Of a stretch of DNA of 35,435 nt, positions 29,811 to 35,435 are shown piece by piece. Position numbers and translations under genes: made by a program. Under the pieces are notes generated by a model. It was not told the origin of the DNA and ran no database searches. It was given only the letters and a program-made list of their open reading frames with translations. The stretch comes from Dinochytrium kinnereticum (Eukaryota; Chytridiomycota; Chytridiomycetes; Chytridiales; Chytridiaceae): positions 5,459-40,893 of the forward strand of contig JADGJT010000131.1 in NCBI GenBank assembly GCA_027604005.1, read 5' to 3'. How positions within the stretch are numbered: position 1 is the first letter of the stretch; each line of letters begins with the position of its first letter.

Positions 29811-32031
29811 ATGATGTCCGCCACAATCAACGGAGGCAGTCAGAACAAGCTCGACTACTCCTCTGATGACTCGACCTCCAGTACCGGAACCACCAGGAAC
29901 TGTGCGTATATCTCGTCTTGAGCCTTTTGAGCCCTCACTCTGCAGCAATGCGGCTGACCATAATGTTGCCCAGCTTCGAAAAAGATCCTCAAGAGCTTCA
30001 CGCTGAACAGCACTTCGTTGCAGGGCACGCCGGTGTAGGTATTTGCGTTGTTAATCGTTGTTTGGGGATTTTTGCTGACTGCATGGCATTGTTTGGCCAT
30101 TTGTCGTAGGCTGGTGCTGGAGCCGCTCAATGACACTTTTGTTACAAAGCGTTTGGACCTCCTGGAGCCTGTTAAGATTGGAAGGAAGGTCAATGCAAAG
30201 GTTGGACCGGAGCCAAATAACGGCATATTCGACTCCAAGGTTCTGAGTCGGAATCATGCAGAGATTTGGTATGAGGATGAAAAGGTGGGCCCAGCATCTC
30301 CTTTTTTACGCCGCTTCTGACCTCGGCCATATCGGGCAGGTTCTTATAAAGGACGTCAAGTCTAGCAATGGAACGTTCGTGAACGGAACCCGTCTCAGTG
30401 AGGAGGGGCAAGTGAGCGCGCCACATGAATTGCAGACAGGAGACATGATGGAGTTTGGCATTGACATTATGAACGATGATGGAGTATCAAGTGGGTACTT
30501 TTCCATTCATTCATCAGTGACTTATTCCTTTGGGGATGCAGTTATGTTTCATAAGGTTGCGTGTCTTGTGACGGTTCTGGACGGATCTGGCTCCATCAGA
30601 CCCTCACAGGCTATGGAGGCACCAAAAGCGTAAGATCCATCCTTTGATGCATTTCCAGCTGACCTTTCTTCTACTGACTAATCAAGTTCGCGGAGATCCA
30701 TTGCCTCACTTAACGTAAGAACACAATTGTAATGGCTCACTTTTCACACTTTTCACATCGCACAGGAGGAGAAAGCCCTCGCTTTGGAAGCTAAGGCTGA
30801 GCTGGATTCCATGCGGACCACCATTGCGTTCCTCGAAAACCATTTTGGTCGTCCCCTGGCCGCAAGGGGCCCGGCCGAATTGGATACCGCAGCCTCCGCC
30901 GCTGTTGCTGCCGAACTTGCAGCCGCAAAGGCGGCATCAAGCGCCGCTGAAACTGTCGCTGGAACCCTTAAAATGCAGCTCAAGGATGCTTCAGATGAGG
31001 CAAAGATGTGGAGAGAGAGGTGGGAGAGCCTGAGAGAGGATATGGGGAAGCGTAAGGACGAGGCCGAGAAGGCTCTAGAGCAAAGAAGATTGGAGGCGGA
31101 AGCATCCAGTAATGCTTTTAGTGTCGAGATCGAGACCTGGAAGGCGAAAACCGAGCAGGCTTTGGCGGATGTGGAGTTTTTGAAGAAGGTTAGTAGATCA
31201 TTTTGAGGTATCTGTTTACTAATAATTATTGTCGCTTACGTTTTCTTTTCACAGAAAGAGCTAGCAGCGATCAAAGCCGCTACTGCTGCAGCATCTGCAC
31301 AGCGGGAGCACCTCGAAAGCCTCGAAGTCGAAATCAAAAGATTAAAAGATGAGAATGCCACTCTTCGCGAGGAATCTTTATCGAAGAGCGTTCTTATCGA
31401 TAGCCTCAAGAAGGAAATAGCGGATATGAATCCTGAACTGCTGAAGCTTCGTCAGGCCACATCGGACTCAAGGAGATCTGAGGACGAGATCAAAGAGCTT
31501 AGGGAAGGACTGAAGATTGTTGAGGATAAGCTCTTTGTATCGACTGAGGAGGCGACGCTAACTCACGAGAAGTTGAAGTCCTCTGAGAATACTGTCGCAT
31601 CTTTGGCAAGAAAGAGTAACTTGGCAGAAGAGAAGGCGAGGATGCTTGAGGAGAAGTTGCGAGTATCAGAGGATAAGCTGCGATTGGCGAATGCTAAAGT
31701 CCAAGACATGGAAAAGCTCGCTCAGAGCGCAAAATCGATCAGAAGGGTTCCCTCGGAGTCGGATGTGCGCAGGCGCACTGGAAGCAAGGTGGCGTCGTCA
31801 CCGTCAAAGGGCTCACCTAAGAATTCTGTTGTTGAACCACCGAAGGACGTTCCAAAACAGCAAAACAATGCACAGGTGGGGTTTTCTTCACTTTCTTTCT
31901 TCTTTTTTTTGTCGTTTGTTTACAATCTTCAAACTTAACCCCGATGCTTTAAGGTCATCTACTACTTTGGATTTATTGGAATTGTTGCTGTCAGTATATA
32001 CATGGCAATGGGCTCGCCGCCTCTAAATTAA
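29811..32031 (+). CDS. FHA-domain, coiled-coil, tail-anchored protein (SLMAP / Far10 type)
   Basis: Exons are 29811-29905, 30110-30284, 30340-30490, 30542-30629, 30687-30714, 30766-31188, 31255-31875 and 31954-32031 (552 aa). The FHA domain (residues ~33-150) shows the phosphothreonine-binding residues in IGRKV, SRNHAEI and SSNGTFVNG. A long coiled coil follows (~180-480, e.g. EEKALALEAKAELDSM, KDENATLREESLSKS). The last ~25 residues are a hydrophobic span (VIYYFGFIGIVAVSIYMAMG) near the very end, a tail anchor. This order is that of SLMAP and fungal Far9/Far10/Csc1, which anchor the STRIPAK phosphatase-kinase complex on ER or nuclear membranes. The intron at 30491-30541 is 51 nt and in frame without a stop, so it could be retained. 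The first intron choice (donor GTATAT at 29906) was fixed by phase. Convergent with LCMT1. Confidence 0.85.
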
Positions 32032-32152
32032 GTTATTTGAGAAAAGCCAGTGAAGCCCCTACAACTTCTTTCTCTCTTCATTTCAATGGTAGTTTATGTC
32101 GTATTATTAATAGAAGCCTATATTCACACCATCATCATGCATGTCATGTGCC

Positions 32153-33430
32153 TTATCGTTTCGATAATGAGATCTCTTCCAGCCACTTCCGCATATCACC
32201 TTTCTGTGAGCCTGACACGTCTGCCGGTACGCACCAGGCCCACGACATGCAATAATGATCCCCCATCATTCTCCATTCCTCCACCTCGTCAAATATTTCG
32301 AGCTTTGCTACTCTCGCTTTTTCTTCTGGGCCAAGGTAAATATCGTAGGCATCGCTCATCGTCACCGCTGTAGACCCACCCTCATTCGTCCACCCATTAG
32401 CTTCGAATCTTGCCACATGCGATTCGAGGCTGGGGCATGACTCGAGTCCAGGGAGGGAGATGTTTCTGAGCTTCAGAGTTGTTAAAAACTTCCACGACTT
32501 TACCGTCTGAAGTACCTTAAGGTTTTCTATCATTGTTTTTCCAAAGGCATCATCCGGCCTAATCTGCTCGTATGTTATGAAGAATGATGCAACGGTCGTC
32601 CTCGCGCACCACGACAGTATGGTGTTGATGAATTCCTCCTCCATGTAAACCAAAACGCATTCCGACAGGTACAGCGTGGGTGCACTAAGTGGATGGCATG
32701 TTATGATCGGCACAATCCTGCTGAACTCCAACGAACCTTTTACTGAATCCGACAGACTCCAGCTTGGGAACCAGACTGGATTCCCACTGACGCAGATCAC
32801 CCGAGAGGAGGGAATACTCGACTCCATGAATCTCACAGCCACCAGCAGCTATAAGTTAAGACTGTGAATGCTGAAACAGGTAGTTGGTTATCTCACCAAT
32901 CTTATTCTCGCCGAGCATGGACGCCATGACCTTGTTCTTCTTCATCAACATTGCCTTTCGAGAAGTTATCTCAGGAAAGTCAATCTCAAAGTAACGAGTG
33001 GGTTGAAGTCCCATTGCCTTAACGACGTGCGTGCATCAGAACAGCAGCAGTCAGGTATCGCTTTACAAACGTGGACAGCCCCTACCTTCAACAAAAAGAA
33101 CCTCGTGTCCGACCCAGCCCCAAAGACCACCACTTGGCTACTTCCAAACTGCACCGCTCCTTTGAGAAACTGGCGAACGAGCACATCAATGGAGGCAGAC
33201 CGAGCATACGTCCCGCGGTTGATTATGGGTGGCCTCCGAGTCGGATGCTTGCAGAACGTCTTGATGAACGGATCCTCGAGATAACCCATACTCACCGCCG
33301 AGCTATTGCGACAAAGAGTTTAGCGCAGCGGATCAAGCCAGACTGAAGCGTCGCCTTACGCGCGGGAGACCGTTGCATCGTCGTTCGTGCCCTTGACGGC
33401 GTCGTCACTGGGATGGCATGGAGGTTGCAT
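32153..33430 (-). CDS. PPM1: Leucine carboxyl methyltransferase (PP2A methyltransferase)
   Basis: Exons (minus strand) are 33430-33360, 33302-33086, 33017-32897, 32848-32737 and 32684-32153 (350 aa). The enzyme methylates the C-terminal leucine of the PP2A catalytic subunit (human LCMT1, yeast PPM1), which steers holoenzyme assembly. Family marks in order: GYLEDPFIKTF, INRGTYARS, the SAM-binding VVVFGAGSDTRFFLLK, RYFEIDFPEITSRKAM, EYSLLSGDLRQW, the catalytic-region SAPTLYLSECVLVYM, ITYEQIRPDDAFGKTMIENL, FEANGW and a late EEWRMMGDHYCMSWA. The fourth exon was placed in the frame giving EYSLLSGDLRQW: another open frame crosses the same DNA, but only this one matches the family and the phases. 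The gene is divergent from the JmjC gene (82 bp) and convergent with the FHA gene (121 bp between stops). Confidence 0.93.
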
Positions 33431-33512
33431 GCTGTTTGAGGGTGAATTGAGTCACCGTTTGTCGCTGACAAGACCGACCGTTTTTTTTCTCTCCAACCGA
33501 CCGACGCTGGCC
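33431..33512. promoter_or_regulatory. 82-bp divergent promoter, PPM1 / JmjC gene
   Basis: Only 82 bp lie between the two chosen ATGs. A T-run at about 33481-33490 is the only simple element. At 33427-33432 the palindrome GCATGC holds the PPM1 start codon on the minus strand and an in-frame ATG for the JmjC gene on the plus strand. Confidence 0.5.
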
Positions 33513-35434
33513 ATGACCTCCTCCTCGGGGAAGCGACCGACGGCAGACCACAACTCAGGACTGGATGCGCCGGTGGCAGTCAAGCGATTGAAGGCCTTGA
33601 TCGATGTTCCGGCTCCCTTGCATCACCGGGCAATGCAGGGATCTTGCAAGCAGAAGAGGCAGGCCGCACGGTCACAGCCAAAGGCTCAGAAGCTTCTGCT
33701 GTCATTTGGGACCCTCAGACCGCACCCCTTTGGAGTTCAGCCCCTTGGAAACATGCTGCTTAACTTTGGCAGCGAAGGGGACATTCGCACGGCTGGTCTG
33801 GGGTTTCTTTCGTTCTTGGAGGATGAGATGATAATCTCCCAACTGCTATCCGACACCAGCCTGCTGTCTCATAAAGATATTTGCCGGCTGTCTCAGTGCT
33901 CAAAGGCCTTGTACGTTCTGGCTTGTTTTGATGATATTTGGAGATCTCGAACGATCGCAGCCTTTGGTGGAAAGTTTGGGGAAGAGTTTGGAGATAGCTG
34001 GAGGGATACATTTAGAAGGAAGGCTTGCGAGGCTGGGTATGGAAGCTCAAGGAAGATAGATGCGACTGTGAGTCTTTGATCACTGGGAGCGGTTTTAATA
34101 ACTCCTTTTGGCCTTGATAGACGATCCCACCACTTGTGCCGTTAAAAGTCAGGGGCTTCTATTCAGACTACCTCTTCAGCTCTTGGAGATGTGCATCGAT
34201 TCCTCTTGAAAAGCTCTGCAGAGTGGACGCACCGGACACCATTGATCGGCGAAGCAACCTGAGTGTCGAGGAATTCATTGAAAGGTAACGAGAAAGTCCT
34301 TTTTTGGAGAATCACCAAGTCCCTTTCCAGCTACGCGAACCCCAACATCCCTGTCATCATTACCGACGTTGTCCACAAGTGGCCAGCATTTGGTAAATGG
34401 ACGCTCGATTACCTCGCCAAAACCAGTGGCGATGTTGAATTTCGAGCCGAAGCAGTGGACATCTCGCTCAAAAGTTACGCATCGTACTCATCAAAGTGCG
34501 CGAGAAATGGTGGATCGTTTGAAGAGAGCCCGCTTTACATGTTTGACCGAAACTTTGCATCTCGAACGGGGCTGGCTGGAGATTATACCGTGCCTGAGTA
34601 CTTTTCGGAGGACCTTTTTAAGGTGTTTGGGGAAGATAGAAGACCTGATTATCGATGGCTTATTCTTGGACCACCGAGATCAGGCTCGACATTTCACTTG
34701 GATCCGAATCAAACTAGCGCTTGGAATGCAGTTTTATCGGGTTCTAAAAAATGGATCCTGTTTCCACCCGAGGTTGTGCCTCCTGGTGTGTTTCCGAGTG
34801 AGGATGGGAGTGAGGTTGGAAAATGCATCGAGTTCAATTTTTATTTTTATTTTTTATCTGATGACGCTAACGTAAAAATAAAAAAAAAAGGTCACCTCAC
34901 CTGTTTCGTTAGCCGAATGGTTCTTAAACCACTATGACGAGATGAAAAACTCCCCCGTCAAGCCCGTCGAATGCATTTGCCGAGCCGGAGAACTGATCTT
35001 TGTCCCTCGAGGTAAAACTCACCAACTATTCCCACCCTACAAAGTACCTAACACCTTTGCCCCCCCAAAAACCAACAGGTTGGTGGCATGCCGTCATGAA
35101 TCTCGAAGAAACCATTGCCATCACCCAAAACTTTGTGTCTCGCCAAAACCTCTCCCACGTCCTCCGATTCATGTCAACAAAGTTTGATCAGATTTCGGGA
35201 TTCAAGGAGAGCTGTGGTGATTGTTGGACGCTTTATGATCAATTTGTTGAAGCCCTGGGACCCGATTTCTCGGAGGCAGTTGAGGCGGAGAAATCCGAGC
35301 GTCAGCACCAGAGAGTGTTGGCCTCTGCTAATCGCCGGGAGATGCAGAAGAGGAAAGCCGAGCCGTTGGCGGATGTTTTTGCTCCTGCGCCGTCAGGATT
35401 TTCTTTTTCGTTTGGGTTTGCTAGCGGAGAGTAA
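33513..35434 (+). CDS. F-box-like plus JmjC domain protein (JMJD6-like 2-oxoglutarate oxygenase)
   Basis: Exons are 33513-34067, 34121-34284, 34331-34814, 34891-35011 and 35079-35434 (559 aa). An F-box-like helix bundle occupies ~residues 95-170 (LLSHKDICRLSQCSKALYV, then DDIWRSRTIAAF). A JmjC cupin follows from ~240 (YANPNIPVIITDVVHKWPAF). The Fe(II) ligands are visible: His362 and Asp364 in FHLDPNQTSAWNAV, and His445 in GWWHAVMNLEETIAIT, with Lys379/380 in SGSKKW as the likely 2-oxoglutarate contact. The JMJD6-like stretch GVFPSEDGSEVTSPVSLAEW supports the splice at 34814/34891, whose acceptor is a pure A-run ending in G. The C terminus is Arg/Lys/Glu-rich. Members hydroxylate or demethylate protein residues; the substrate here is unknown. 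A second in-frame ATG at 33429 overlaps the PPM1 start, but the ATG at 33513 is preferred. Confidence 0.9.
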
Positions 35435-35435
35435 G

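Noticed and set aside
32738..32842. Alternative open frame through the fourth PPM1 exon and the following intron
   Set aside because: It is contiguous with the last exon, but the frame giving EYSLLSGDLRQW matches the methyltransferase family and all splice phases.
1..35435. CRISPR arrays, bacterial operons or insertion sequences
   Set aside because: No spaced direct repeats of CRISPR type, no transposase and no prokaryotic gene arrangement; the window is intron-bearing nuclear DNA.

Overview
The window is nuclear DNA of a eukaryote with compact, intron-rich genes (GT-AG introns, mostly about 50-150 nt, with CTAAC-like branch sites). Three genes belong to cilia and flagella: an ARL13B-like GTPase, a Roadblock/LC7 dynein light chain and a ropporin-1-like (ROPN1L/RSP11) protein. 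They sit beside fungal-type genes: Pkr1, a PPR protein, an Atg38/NRBF2-like MIT protein, and a two-PH protein. A flagellated (zoosporic) fungus such as a chytrid is the best inference. I built the gene models by hand from splice sites and reading phase. Thirteen models are phase-consistent from start codon to stop codon; the F-box gene at the left edge is phase-consistent but runs off the window.

Layout, left to right. 53-2172 (-): F-box protein, 3' end outside the window. 2192-2790 (+): Pkr1, a V-ATPase assembly factor, with its ATG only 19 bp from the F-box ATG. 3051-3125: eroded copy of the last Pkr1 exon. 3814-6069 (-): ARL13B-like GTPase. 6070-7479: spacer without a recognised gene. 7480-11667 (+): large mitochondrial-type PPR protein. 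11668-13209: T-rich spacer ending in an eroded copy of the mitochondrial-carrier 3' exon. 13210-14641 (-): mitochondrial carrier. 14960-17051 (+): two-PH-domain protein. 17373-18946 (+): transaldolase. 19222-20475 (+): dolichyldiphosphatase, with a 10-N gap in its last intron. 20542-21238 (+): Roadblock dynein light chain. 21728-23291 (-): ROPN1L-like protein. 23767-27216 (-): MIT/coiled-coil, Atg38-like protein. 27405-27661 (+): possible 56-residue protein. 27662-29442: spacer, unexplained. 29443-29758 (-): coding-like fragment. 29811-32031 (+): SLMAP/Far10-type FHA tail-anchored protein. 32153-33430 (-): leucine carboxyl methyltransferase (LCMT1/PPM1). 33513-35434 (+): F-box-like plus JmjC protein.

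Most neighbours have unrelated housekeeping roles. Two themes may be more than chance. ARL13B, Roadblock and ROPN1L all serve flagella. SLMAP (STRIPAK, a PP2A complex) and LCMT1 (the PP2A methyltransferase) are convergent neighbours. The main sequence-level oddities are: two eroded tandem copies of 3' exons lying just downstream of their parent genes; introns at the same position in both PH domains; alternating C-rich and G-rich blocks within the PPR exons; frequent AAG splice acceptors with no pyrimidine tract; and very short distances between divergent or tandem genes.
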